From the NCBI RefSeq assembly GCF_026241895.1, contig NZ_JAPJIV010000022.1, forward strand, positions 59,200 to 123,199: a stretch of 64,000 nucleotides of DNA, given 5' to 3'. The notes beneath the pieces are model-generated. The model made no database searches, was not told where the DNA came from, and saw only the letters and a program-made list of their open reading frames with translations. Origin of the DNA: Pseudomonas sp. RIT-562 (lineage in GTDB: Bacteria; Pseudomonadota; Gammaproteobacteria; Pseudomonadales; Pseudomonadaceae). The position numbers and the translations under genes are program-made. Positions 31,884 through 40,515 of the stretch are shown here, one piece after another; position 1 is the first letter of the stretch; each line of letters begins with the position of its first letter.

Positions 31884-33227
31884 ATGAACGCACAAGAACG
31901 CGTAAAAACCCCGATCATCACCAGCATGCAAGTGGTTCCCGTGGCCGGTCACGATGGCATGCTGCTCAATCTGAGCGGCGCCCATGGCCCTTTTTTCACG
32001 CGCAACATCGTGATCCTCAAGGACAACGCCGGGCACACCGGAGTCGGCGAAGTGCCGGGGGGCGAGCGTATTCGCCAGACGCTGGAGGACGCTCGGGCGC
32101 TGGTAGTGGGCAGTCCGATTGGCACTTACCAGAAGATTCTCAATCAGGTGCGCCAGACGTTTGCTGACCGCGATGCCGGTGGTCGGGGTTTGCAGACCTT
32201 CGATCTGCGCATCACTATCCACGCGGTGACCGGCCTGGAAGCCGCGCTGCTTGACCTGCTCGGCCAGCACCTGGAGGTGCCGGTTGCCGCCCTGCTCGGT
32301 GAGGGTCAGCAGCGCGATGAAGTGAAGATGCTCGGATATCTGTTTTACCTGGGGGATCGCAATGCAACAGACCTGGCCTATCGTAGCGAGCCAGACGCGG
32401 ATAACGACTGGTTCCGCCTGCGACATGAACAAGCCATGAGCACCGACGCCGTGGTTCGCCTGGCCGAGGCGGCCCATGCGCGATACGGATTTAAAGACTT
32501 CAAGCTCAAGGGCGGGGTGCTGTCAGGCGATGCGGAGATCGAAGCCGTGACGGCCCTGGCTGAACGCTTTCCTGAGGCGCGTATTACCCTCGATCCCAAT
32601 GGCGCCTGGTCGTTGAAAGAAGCCATTCGCCTGTGCCGGGATCAACATCATGTGCTGGCGTACGCCGAGGACCCCTGCGGAGCGGAAAACGGTTATTCCG
32701 GTCGTGAGGTGATGGCTGAATTCCGCCGCGCCACGGGACTGAAAACCGCCACCAATATGATCGCCACAGACTGGCGGGAGATGGGTCATGCGATCCAGTT
32801 GCAGTCGGTGGATATTCCTCTTGCCGACCCGCACTTCTGGACGATGCAGGGCTCGGTCCGGGTGGCGCAGATGTGCCATGAGTGGGGCCTGACCTGGGGC
32901 TCGCATTCCAATAATCACTTCGATATTTCCCTGGCGATGTTCACCCATGTCGCGGCAGCGGCGCCGGGCGATATCACTGCGATCGACACTCACTGGATCT
33001 GGCAGGATGGCCAACGCCTGACCAAGGCGCCGCTGCAGATTGTCGGCGGGTGCGTGCAGGTGCCGAAGAAACCAGGGTTGGGGGTCGAGTTGGATGAGGA
33101 CCAACTGGCCAAGGCACATGAGCTTTATAAAGGCATGGGATTAGGAGCGCGGGATGACAGCGTGGCGATGCAGTTCCTGATTCCAGGTTGGACGTTCGAC
33201 AACAAGCGGCCTTGTCTGGTGCGTTAG
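31884..33227 (+). CDS. gudD: Glucarate dehydratase
   Basis: 447 residues, as in E. coli GudD. A member of the enolase superfamily, it removes water from D-glucarate to give 5-keto-4-deoxy-D-glucarate. Visible catalytic features: the Lys motif FKDFKLKGGVL, metal ligands in ITLDPNGAW and YAEDPCG, and the His in GSHSNNHFDISL. It needs Mg2+ and acts in the cytoplasm. Operon with gudP. The next enzymes of the pathway are not in this window. Confidence 0.96.
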   Translation: MNAQERVKTPIITSMQVVPVAGHDGMLLNLSGAHGPFFTRNIVILKDNAGHTGVGEVPGGERIRQTLEDARALVVGSPIGTYQKILNQVRQTFADRDAGGRGLQTFDLRITIHAVTGLEAALLDLLGQHLEVPVAALLGEGQQRDEVKMLGYLFYLGDRNATDLAYRSEPDADNDWFRLRHEQAMSTDAVVRLAEAAHARYGFKDFKLKGGVLSGDAEIEAVTALAERFPEARITLDPNGAWSLKEAIRLCRDQHHVLAYAEDPCGAENGYSGREVMAEFRRATGLKTATNMIATDWREMGHAIQLQSVDIPLADPHFWTMQGSVRVAQMCHEWGLTWGSHSNNHFDISLAMFTHVAAAAPGDITAIDTHWIWQDGQRLTKAPLQIVGGCVQVPKKPGLGVELDEDQLAKAHELYKGMGLGARDDSVAMQFLIPGWTFDNKRPCLVR

Positions 33228-33244
33228 GTTCTTTCCTCGCGCCT

Positions 33245-33335
33245 CTGTAGGAGTCTGGCTTGCCAGCGATGGCGTCCGCGAGATCGTCATCGCCGGCAAG
33301 ACACGTCGCCCCACAATCAAGTTCGCTCCCACAGG
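33245..33335. repeat. Degenerate REP doublet
   Basis: Starts CTGTAGGAGTCTGGCTTGCC and ends GTTCGCTCCCACAGG, with GCCAGCGATGGCG / CGTCATCGCCGGC as inner arms. Between gudD and ampC. Confidence 0.6.
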
Positions 33336-33391
33336 ATTCATTCCCCACCCAGCAGGTACACTGTCCAAAAAACCAAGGACAGCCTGCCCTC

Positions 33392-34558
33392 ATGCATACC
33401 TCCAGCCTCAGAAAAACCCTGGCCTGCAGCACATTCGGACTCCTCCTCGCCACCACTCACTGCATCGCCGCCAGCCCCGCCGATCAACAGATCGAAGCGA
33501 CCGTAAAGGACGCCGTCACTCCCGTCATGCAGCAACAAAACATCGCGGGCATGGCAGTCGCCGTCACTTACAAGGGCCAGGCGCATTACTTCAACTTCGG
33601 CGCAGCCTCCAGGGAAACCGGCAAGGCGGTCACTGAAAACACCTTGTTCGAGATAGGCTCAGTCAGCAAAACCTTCACCGCGACTCTCGCAGCCTACGCC
33701 GAGGCCAGCGGCAAACTGTCCCTGTCGACAAAATCCAGCCAGATTCTCCCGACGTTGCGCGGCAGCGCTTTCGACAACATCAGCGTGCTGCAACTGGGCA
33801 CCTACACTGCCGGTGGCCTGCCGTTGCAGTTCCCTGAAAATTCAGACTCGCCAGACAAGATGCTCGGCTATTTCCAGCAGTGGAAACCAACCTACGCCGC
33901 CGGCAGTCATCGACAATATTCGAACCCGAGCCTGGGCCTGTTTGGCTATCTGGCAGCGCAAAGCATGGGAGCGCCGTTTGACCAGGTGATGCAACAGACT
34001 TTGCTCCCGAAACTGGGGCTGTCCCATACCTGGCTCCAGGTGCCCCAGGCCGAAATGCCGCTGTACGCCCAAGGCTACAACAAAGAGGATAAACCGGTCA
34101 GGGTCGGCCCGGGAGCCCTGGATTCAGAGGCGTATGGGGTGAAAACCAGCGCCGTCGACATGCTGCGCTATGTCGAGGCAAACATGCGACCGACGCAGCT
34201 GGACGCACCGCTGCAGCAGGCGATCGCCACCACCCACACCGGTTACTACAGCGTCGGCAACATGACTCAGGGACTGGGTTGGGAGCTTTACCACTACCCC
34301 ATCACTCTCGACCAGTTGATGGCGGGAAACTCAACGGAAATGGCGATGCAGGCGCATGAAGTTCGCTGGCTCAACCCACCACAACGTCAGTCGCAGAACA
34401 CGCTATTCAACAAAACCGGATCGACGGGCGGCTTTGGTGCCTACGTGGTGTTCGTGCCCTCTATCGACGCTGGAGTCGTTATCCTGGCGAACAAGAACTT
34501 CCCGATTGCGGACCGAATCAAAATCGCTCACTCGATTATGAGCGTGTTGGCGCCTTGA
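33392..34558 (+). CDS. ampC: Class C beta-lactamase
   Basis: 388 residues from MHTSSLRKTLACS (ATG at 33392). A signal peptide ends near CIAASPA, so it acts in the periplasm. All class C active-site motifs are present: SVSK at 90-93, YSN at 176-178, KTG at 341-343, together with TYTAGGLPLQFP. It hydrolyses penicillins and cephalosporins. No ampR regulator is next to it, unlike P. aeruginosa, so control may be constitutive or through a distant regulator. A stem-loop follows. Confidence 0.95.
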   Translation: MHTSSLRKTLACSTFGLLLATTHCIAASPADQQIEATVKDAVTPVMQQQNIAGMAVAVTYKGQAHYFNFGAASRETGKAVTENTLFEIGSVSKTFTATLAAYAEASGKLSLSTKSSQILPTLRGSAFDNISVLQLGTYTAGGLPLQFPENSDSPDKMLGYFQQWKPTYAAGSHRQYSNPSLGLFGYLAAQSMGAPFDQVMQQTLLPKLGLSHTWLQVPQAEMPLYAQGYNKEDKPVRVGPGALDSEAYGVKTSAVDMLRYVEANMRPTQLDAPLQQAIATTHTGYYSVGNMTQGLGWELYHYPITLDQLMAGNSTEMAMQAHEVRWLNPPQRQSQNTLFNKTGSTGGFGAYVVFVPSIDAGVVILANKNFPIADRIKIAHSIMSVLAP

Positions 34559-34584
34559 TCGAAAACTACCGTATCGGGTAACCC

Positions 34585-34616
34585 AAAATGGGCGAGCCGT
34601 GAAGGTCGCCCATTTT
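34585..34616. terminator. Bidirectional stem-loop after ampC
   Basis: AAAATGGGCGA / TCGCCCATTTT stem with a 10-base loop, 27 bases after the ampC stop and before the convergent DUF4174 gene stop. Confidence 0.7.
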
Positions 34617-34655
34617 AGAAACCCAGGCTTGGCCTGCTGCTACAACGATTTGTAT

Positions 34656-35207
34656 TCAATCGTCGGGCATTTCAGGTGGCTTGGTGGGCTTGGCCGGTTT
34701 TGCCGGTTTTGCGCCCTTCGCGCCTTTGGCCGGCTCAGCTTCGGCCGGTGCCGCAACGGACGCTGCCGCCGCCGCTTCTTTTTCAGCCATCGGCATGGCG
34801 TCGATGGTGTCGAAGATTTCCTTCAAGTTTACCGTCCCCAGCTGCTCAAGTTTTTTCTCCCCGTCCTTGCCCACCAGGACCACCTGAGTTTGCGCCTTCG
34901 CCCCGAGCTTCAGGGCACGAATCAGCGCCATCGTGCTTTGCGGGTCGAGATCTTTTCCTTCGCGCTGCCCCATGGTGTTGATCACCGAATAGAGCACCAT
35001 GTTGCGCTCGGTGAAACCCTGTTTGTTCGCAGGTTCTTCCAGGGACTTTTTCAGGCTGACCCACGTCGGGTCCACCGTGCTGGGCGCAATCACGATCAGC
35101 GGCCGCGACCGGCCCTTGTCCATGTCCAGCGGTGTGTCGCCATCAGCGGCGAGCAAAGGGCCGGCAAATACCAGCAAGGTAGTCAGGGTCAATGACCTGA
35201 TGAGCAT
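34656..35207 (-). CDS. DUF4174 family exported protein
   Basis: 183 residues from MLIRSLTLTTLLVFAG (ATG at 35207, with AGGAG 6 bases upstream). A signal peptide ends at LLAADGDT. Residues ~28-125 form a DUF4174 thioredoxin-like domain (RPLIVIAPSTVDPTWVSLKK, VVLVGKDGEKKLEQ). The C-terminus is a low-complexity Ala/Lys/Pro tail (AKGAKGAKPAKPAKPTKPP). No Cys pair, so no redox role is expected. Function unknown. Confidence 0.8.
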   Translation of the reverse strand: MLIRSLTLTTLLVFAGPLLAADGDTPLDMDKGRSRPLIVIAPSTVDPTWVSLKKSLEEPANKQGFTERNMVLYSVINTMGQREGKDLDPQSTMALIRALKLGAKAQTQVVLVGKDGEKKLEQLGTVNLKEIFDTIDAMPMAEKEAAAAASVAAPAEAEPAKGAKGAKPAKPAKPTKPPEMPDD

Positions 35208-35418
35208 GCGCATCTCCTTTTGTAATCCACGCTCTAATGATTGCGCATCGCGGTGATTGTTCCGGGTTAGGCACCGCAATTGTGTTTTGCTTAAGCCCAA
35301 GCTTAGGTCAGGGCAGACATTGCGCAACCGCTGTCCCGTGCACGATTGAATACCTCAACCGAACGTTTTATCGTCGAGCAACACTGTGTCAGCACCATGA
35401 AAAGGAGCTTCAACTGCC

Positions 35419-35904
35419 ATGCAAATCGATTACCTGTGCGACCACCCGGCGCTCATCCCCGAACTGGCCGAGCTCAATTTCAACGAGTGGGGGCATTACC
35501 GTCCCGGCGATACCTTGGAAGCCAGAACCGAACGCATGCGGGCGGCGTGTGGCAAAGGTGCGGTGCCCTCGGTTGTGGTCGCCATCGAAGAGGGGCAGTT
35601 GCTCGGCGGCGCCCTGCTGATCGACAGCGACCTGGACTCCCGGCCGGAACTGACGCCGTGGCTGGCCGGCGTGTATGTGAAGGCCGAGCATCGTGGACGG
35701 GGCGTTGCCTCGGCGCTGGTGAACCGAATCGTCGAGGAAGCGGCTGCACTGGGCATTGCCGAGTTGTATCTCTATACCGACAGCGCCCAGTCGCTTTATG
35801 CCAGGCTGGGTTGGGAAGTCGTCGGGGATACAGTGGATGACGAGGGGCTCGAGATCACTGTGATGAAGCGCCTGGTACCACCGCTTGATGCACGACTTGC
35901 TTAG
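35419..35904 (+). CDS. GNAT-family N-acetyltransferase
   Basis: 161 residues, ATG at 35419. The acetyl-CoA site is clear: LAGVYVKAEHRGRGVASALVN (motif A), followed by LYTDSAQSLYARLGWE (motif B). The substrate is not shown; small cytoplasmic enzymes of this kind acylate amines, antibiotics or protein N-termini. Its stop overlaps the stop of the convergent TauE/SafE gene by 4 bases. Confidence 0.88.
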   Translation: MQIDYLCDHPALIPELAELNFNEWGHYRPGDTLEARTERMRAACGKGAVPSVVVAIEEGQLLGGALLIDSDLDSRPELTPWLAGVYVKAEHRGRGVASALVNRIVEEAAALGIAELYLYTDSAQSLYARLGWEVVGDTVDDEGLEITVMKRLVPPLDARLA

Positions 35905-36686
35905 AACGCGAGTTTGTAACCGATCAATACCAGCATCGTCGCCAGGCACGGTCGCAACACTTCGTCGGAGATGCGCCCGGTGAGATGGCTGCCCAGCCAG
36001 ATCCCCGGCAACGAGCCGATCAACAAATAGCCCAGCACGTGCCAGTCCATGTTACCCATGCTCGCATGACCCAGGCCGGCAACCAGGGTCAGCGGGACTG
36101 CGTGCGCGATTTCGGTTCCGACCAGGCGCCGGGTGGGCAATAGCGGATACAGGATGAACAACGCCACGGTACCCAAGGCACCCGCGCCGATGGAGGTCAG
36201 GGCAACCATGGTGCCGAGGACCAGACCGGTAATGACGGTCATCACATTAAGCCGCGGACCGCTGGGGTTGTAATTGCCGCCGGCGCGTTTGTGGGCGAAA
36301 TCGAGCAGGCGCTTCTTGAAGAAAATCGCCAGGGCGGTGGCAAACAGCACAAAACCCAGGGCCTGCTTGATCACGGCATTCATGGCATCCGGAGAGCTGT
36401 GCAGCGTGCTCAGGAACCACAACGTCATAACCACCGCTGGCACGCTGCCGAGGGTCAGCCAACCGGTGATTGCCCAGTCGATATTCTTGTTTTTGCGGTG
36501 AACCAGGACTCCGCTGGATTTGGTAATGGCGGCGTACAGCAGGTCGGTGCCGACTGCCGTGGCGGGATTGACGCCGAACCATAGCAGGATCGGAGTCATC
36601 AACGACCCGCCACCGACGCCGGTCATGCCGACGATAAAACCGACTACCAACCCTGCAACAACTAATCCGAGGTTTCCGAAATCCAT
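35901..36686 (-). CDS. TSUP-family exporter (TauE/SafE)
   Basis: 261 residues from MDFGNLGLVVAGLV (ATG at 36686). About eight membrane helices. The TSUP signature GFIVGMTGVGGGSLMTP lies near the start, with the second repeat GTMVALTSIGAGALGT. Members export sulfite or organosulfonates. It is a single gene, convergent with the GNAT gene. No sulfur-metabolism neighbour helps define the substrate. Confidence 0.9.
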   Translation of the reverse strand: MDFGNLGLVVAGLVVGFIVGMTGVGGGSLMTPILLWFGVNPATAVGTDLLYAAITKSSGVLVHRKNKNIDWAITGWLTLGSVPAVVMTLWFLSTLHSSPDAMNAVIKQALGFVLFATALAIFFKKRLLDFAHKRAGGNYNPSGPRLNVMTVITGLVLGTMVALTSIGAGALGTVALFILYPLLPTRRLVGTEIAHAVPLTLVAGLGHASMGNMDWHVLGYLLIGSLPGIWLGSHLTGRISDEVLRPCLATMLVLIGYKLAF

Positions 36687-36842
36687 AAACCGCCCACACA
36701 AACCGCAGGAAAAAACTGGCCCGCAGCATAGCGATTTTTCTTATAACTACTTATATCGATGCGGACTATCGTTATGTCTAAATTCGATATGGGGTGGTGG
36801 AGGTCGTGAGATTGCGGTGTGGATTTGGTATTGATGTTGGAT

Positions 36843-36885
36843 GGTGGATCGCCATCGCCGGCAAGCCGGGCTCCTACAGGGGATG
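36843..36885. repeat. Half REP in the 748-base gap 36687-37449
   Basis: ATCGCCATCGCCGGCAAGCC followed by GGGCTCCTACAGGGG. The gap has no gene; besides this unit it holds the tandem repeat at 36954 and the interspersed repeat at 37067. The part 36700-36840 is AT-rich with nothing recognised. Confidence 0.55.
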
Positions 36886-36953
36886 GCGTTTATTCAGGAA
36901 GTGATCGTTAGCGTTCACGTCCATCGTCGGAACGCCGCCCGGACCAAGCTTTG

Positions 36954-37050
36954 CTCCCACAGGTACCACCTTCCAGGGGTAGCACCCTCCACAGGTATCA
37001 ACCTCCACAGTTATCACCTCTCACTGTTATCAACTCCCACAGTTATCACA
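36954..37050. repeat. Degenerate 16-17 bp tandem repeat
   Basis: Six tandem units related to CTCCCACAGTTATCAC, for example CTCCCACAGGTACCAC, CTCCACAGGTATCAAC, CTCCACAGTTATCACC and CTCCCACAGTTATCAC. The first unit continues from a half REP end (GCTTTGCTCCCACAGG). Units vary by one to five bases. It does not code for protein. Confidence 0.7.
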
Positions 37051-37066
37051 TTCCTCAAATGTCTTT

Positions 37067-37440
37067 TCAAATTGAGGGCGATGTACACGCAAACGAGCGC
37101 AGCGAGCCGGCTTGATGCCTTGGTCGGCCCGAAGGCCGCCACGGCGAGGTCGTTGATCGCAGGCGCCCCGTTAACCACGCTGGCCGAACGCAGGTATTGC
37201 GCAGCGGGTAAACCGGCAAGGATGCCGGTTTAGCTGCGCTGGGCCAGGGACGGCCCATCGCAGCGACCCGCTGCGCAATGCCTGCGTTCGGGCACACCGA
37301 GCCTAAGCGAGGTGCCGAGTGGTGGGGCAAGAGCGCTTTGGTTACTTTCGCGCTTTTCGAAAGTGACCCGCTGTAAAAGCGGAACCGATTGAAGCAGGGG
37401 CCGGAGAAATGGATATGTACACCGCAAAGCCACCGCAAAA
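37067..37440 (-). repeat. Long interspersed repeat with a non-coding frame
   Basis: Contains nested palindromes (GCGCAGCGGGTAAACCGGC ... GCCGGTTTAGCTGCGC) and the stretch TTACTTTCGCGCTTTTCGAAAGTGACCC. A part of it matches the fragment at 3890-3937. A 127-codon frame on the minus strand recurs in my memory of P. fluorescens-group annotations as a spurious hypothetical protein; its composition (Pro/Ser/Arg, no folded pattern) supports a repeat, not a gene. Confidence 0.6.
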
Positions 37441-37449
37441 CCACCAACA

Positions 37450-38664
37450 TCAGTGCGACCGCCGCCCCGGTCTAAAGCTGTAATGCCGATTCACAAACAC
37501 CGTGGCAAACGCCACCAGCGACAAAATCAGCAGCGCCCAGGGAAACGACATCGCCCCCATCCGATCCAGCAGCAAACCACCAAACAACCCACCACCGGCA
37601 ATCGCCACATTCCACGAAGTCGTCAACATCGCCTGCACTACATCGACGTTCTCACCCGCAGAGTCCGCCGCCGCTGTCAGCAACAGCGTGGCCGAGCCGC
37701 CAAACGAAAGCCCCCACACCGCCATGCAGGCATAAATCACCCAAGGCGTCGAAGCCAAAACCGCCAGCACCAGCGCGGTGACCGCAAAGACTGCCAGACT
37801 GATCAACAACAATCGGCGCAACCAGCGGTCCACCAGCAGGCCAATAATCCAGATGCCCACCAGCGAACTGACGCCAAACACCAGCAACACCAGGTCCACC
37901 CGCTCACCCAGGCCAGCATGAGTCAGGAACGGATCAATATAGGTGTAGAGAATGTTGTGCCCAAGCATCCACGTCAGCACCACAAACAGCACCGGGCGCA
38001 CACCTTTGATGCTAAATACCTTCGCCAATGGCAGGCGCTCGGTGTCCGGTTGGCCGGGGCGATCCGGCACCGCAACCATGATCCAGGCCGCCAGCAGCAG
38101 CGCCAAGGCGGACATGATGCCGAACGAAGCCCGCCAGCCAATCAGGTTACCCAGCCAGGTCCCCGCAGGCGTGCCGAGCGACAACGCGACCGGGGTGCCG
38201 AGCATCGCGATCGCTAGCGCCCGCCCTTGCAGCCGTGGTGATACCAGGCCCCGGGCGTACCCGGCCAGGATCCCCCAGGCCAGGCCCGCCGACATTCCCG
38301 CGAGGAAGCGTGACACCAGGGTCAGCCCGAAGTGACTGGAAAAGGTCGTGACCGTGTTGAACAGCAGGAAGCCGCACACCGTCATCATCAGCACTCGCCG
38401 GCGTCGCCAGCCGCGAGTCGCCACCGTCAGCGGAATGGCCGCCATGATCGAGCCCAGCGCATACAGCGTCACCAGCTGCCCGGTCCACACCTCGCTGACC
38501 TGCAACCCCGCGCCGATCTGCGTCAGCAACCCGGCCGGCAGGGTTTCGGTGAGCACGGCGATAAAACCGGTCATGGCGAACGCCAGCAGCGCCGCGTAAG
38601 GCAGCTGTTCGCTGGCAGAGGCGTGTTCGGTGCGCGCACATTCCACGGTGGCCTGGTCAGTCAT
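37450..38664 (-). CDS. MFS transporter, DHA1 type
   Basis: 404 residues, twelve membrane helices. Features include LLAFAMTGFIAVLTETLPAGL in helix 1, TRGWRRRRVLM in the loop between helices 2 and 3, and GILAGYARGLVSPRLQGRAL near helix 5, as in sugar efflux and drug-export MFS proteins. Substrate unknown. An upstream TTGTATACAA palindrome at 38696 suggests control by a GntR-type regulator that is not adjacent. Confidence 0.87.
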   Translation of the reverse strand: MTDQATVECARTEHASASEQLPYAALLAFAMTGFIAVLTETLPAGLLTQIGAGLQVSEVWTGQLVTLYALGSIMAAIPLTVATRGWRRRRVLMMTVCGFLLFNTVTTFSSHFGLTLVSRFLAGMSAGLAWGILAGYARGLVSPRLQGRALAIAMLGTPVALSLGTPAGTWLGNLIGWRASFGIMSALALLLAAWIMVAVPDRPGQPDTERLPLAKVFSIKGVRPVLFVVLTWMLGHNILYTYIDPFLTHAGLGERVDLVLLVFGVSSLVGIWIIGLLVDRWLRRLLLISLAVFAVTALVLAVLASTPWVIYACMAVWGLSFGGSATLLLTAAADSAGENVDVVQAMLTTSWNVAIAGGGLFGGLLLDRMGAMSFPWALLILSLVAFATVFVNRHYSFRPGRRSH

Positions 38665-38695
38665 GACGGTTGCAGCTCCCTTTCAAGCGAACAAA

Positions 38696-38705
38696 TTGTA
38701 TACAA
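38696..38705. promoter_or_regulatory. TTGTATACAA palindrome
   Basis: Perfect 10-base palindrome 31 bases before the MFS start codon and 23 bases after the lipoprotein stop. It matches half-sites bound by several GntR-type (HutC-like) repressors. Confidence 0.5.
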
Positions 38706-38728
38706 CTTCACACTGTAACTGACTCGGA

Positions 38729-39478
38729 TCACTGCACCGGTAAAAAATTCAGAAACAGCAGGCTTTGCGCGTAATTCAGGCCGATCCGTCGGTAACGTTC
38801 GTCGAGCATCTGGGTCAGCAAGTCCAGGCGCGCAACGATTTTGCCGAACTCCACAGCGAAGCTCAGGTTGCTGCCCTCCTCCGATATCTCGTTGGAAAAC
38901 AGCAAGGGTCCGCCTTGGGCGTTCTGTCGCTGACTGAGGATCCAGGTGGCTTTCTCGATGTTGCGCGCGGCGTTATTGACGAAAGTCGGGTTGATCGCAT
39001 CCGTCATGTAGAACTCCATCCGGTCGCCGTGCGCGGTCACCAGCATGCTGCCGATGGCGTAGATGAACGCGCCGACCCGGTCGCCAAGAAATTCCGGACT
39101 CATGGCATAACTCAGCGCCGCCAGATCCTTCTTGCCCCCCAGTGTGGGCAACGGCTGCTGCTGCTCGATCGCCATGCGCACCTGTTTTTCGGCAATTCTG
39201 GCGTCGAGAAAGCCGGACTTTTTCAACTCGTCGGGGTTGCGCAGGTACAGCTTGTTCATCAGCAGGTAGAGGCTGTCGAGGTTGTCGCGCATGGTCAGGG
39301 TGGCCATGCGATCGACGCTGGTCTGCAGAAACTCCTGGGGCTTGCCTTCGCGGAACTGGCTGATGACGTCGCGCCCCTGTTGCTGGCTGCAACCGGTGAC
39401 GAACAGCAGCGCCAGGCAAGCCAGCAATCGGCGTCGGCCGTGAATTTTCGCGGTGATGAGGGACAACAATCGAGCCAT
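38729..39478 (-). CDS. Lipoprotein of unknown function
   Basis: 249 residues from MARLLSLITAKIHG (ATG at 39478). A basic n-region and a hydrophobic core end in the lipobox LLFVTGCSQ, giving a lipid anchor at Cys30. The mature part is helical (NLDSLYLLMNKLYLRNPDELKK; MLDERYRRIGLNYAQSLLFLNF). No domain recognised. The frame extends to 39643, but the lipobox fixes the shorter start. It is divergent from the aldo/keto reductase. Confidence 0.75.
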   Translation of the reverse strand: MARLLSLITAKIHGRRRLLACLALLFVTGCSQQQGRDVISQFREGKPQEFLQTSVDRMATLTMRDNLDSLYLLMNKLYLRNPDELKKSGFLDARIAEKQVRMAIEQQQPLPTLGGKKDLAALSYAMSPEFLGDRVGAFIYAIGSMLVTAHGDRMEFYMTDAINPTFVNNAARNIEKATWILSQRQNAQGGPLLFSNEISEEGSNLSFAVEFGKIVARLDLLTQMLDERYRRIGLNYAQSLLFLNFLPVQ

Positions 39479-39665
39479 GTAGTGTGCGACTTGGGCATTG
39501 GCCGACGGTGGGGATCGCCGCAGGCTGGCCATGGATAGAGCCGCGAATGGTGAAAAAGTGCAGTGCCGACGGTCCGTAAGCCCGCGAGCCTGGTGCTCGA
39601 GCCCACTGAACCTCATGCCGTTCGCGCTGCCGAATATAAACAACCCGATCTACCAGGAGGTTTGA

Positions 39666-40487
39666 ATGCGCACTTTGCAATTGGCCGGCGTCGAAGTACC
39701 GGTCATCGGCCAGGGCACCTGGCGCATGGGCGAAGATTCGTCGCAACGCGCCCGCGAAGTAGCGGCCTTGCGCCAAGGCATCGAGCTGGGCATGACCCTG
39801 ATCGACAGCGCTGAAATGTACGCCGAGGGCGGGGCCGAGGAAGTGGTGGGCGAGGCGATCGCCGGCCAGCGCGACAAGGTATTCCTGGTCAGTAAAGTGT
39901 ACCCGCACAACGCCAGTCGCCAGGGCATTCCCCTGGCCTGCGAGCGCAGCCTGAAGCGCCTCGGCACTGACTACATCGATCTGTACCTGCTGCATTGGCG
40001 TGGCCAATATCCGCTGGAGGAAACCGTCGAGGCCTTTGAGCGCCTGCGCGAGTCCGGCAAGATCGGGCGCTGGGGCGTGTCCAATTTTGACCTGGACGAC
40101 CTGCACGAATTGGCCAACCCCGCCTGCGCTACCAACCAGGTGTTGTACAACCTGGAGCAGCGCGGCATTGAATTTGACCTGTTGCCCTGGAGCCAGCAAC
40201 AGCGGCTACCCGTCATGGCCTACTGTCCGATTGGCCAGGGTGGGCATATGCTGGCCCACGCGACTCTCAAACAGGTGGCAGCCCGTCACGCCGCGACACC
40301 GGCGCAGGTTGCACTGGCATGGATTCTGCGGCAGGAAGGAGTGATCGCCATCCCCAAGGCGGTCCGGCCGGAACACGTCAAGCTCAATGCCCAAGCCCAT
40401 GACATACGGCTTGAACCCGGGGATCTGGAGGCGCTGGACCAAGCGTTTCATGCGCCACAACGCAAACAGCGACTGGCCATGGTCTAG
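39666..40487 (+). CDS. Aldo/keto reductase
   Basis: 273 residues; AGGAGG precedes the ATG closely. A TIM-barrel NADPH enzyme with the full catalytic tetrad: Asp47 and Tyr52 in IDSAEMYAEG, Lys77 in LVSKVY, His110 in LYLLHW. The cofactor region reads IPKAVRPEHVKLNAQ. It reduces aldehydes or ketones in the cytoplasm; substrate unknown. The DUF1810 gene follows after 28 bases and may share its transcript. Confidence 0.92.
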   Translation: MRTLQLAGVEVPVIGQGTWRMGEDSSQRAREVAALRQGIELGMTLIDSAEMYAEGGAEEVVGEAIAGQRDKVFLVSKVYPHNASRQGIPLACERSLKRLGTDYIDLYLLHWRGQYPLEETVEAFERLRESGKIGRWGVSNFDLDDLHELANPACATNQVLYNLEQRGIEFDLLPWSQQQRLPVMAYCPIGQGGHMLAHATLKQVAARHAATPAQVALAWILRQEGVIAIPKAVRPEHVKLNAQAHDIRLEPGDLEALDQAFHAPQRKQRLAMV

Positions 40488-40515
40488 GCCATCGGTTTCA
40501 TCAGAGGGCTTCTAC

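Noticed and set aside
36954..37050. CRISPR array or origin (DnaA boxes)
   Set aside because: Units are contiguous with no spacers, and TTATCAC-like words do not match TTATCCACA; no cas or replication genes near.
37067..37450. 127-codon minus-strand protein
   Set aside because: Lies inside a dispersed palindromic repeat; treated as repeat, not gene.
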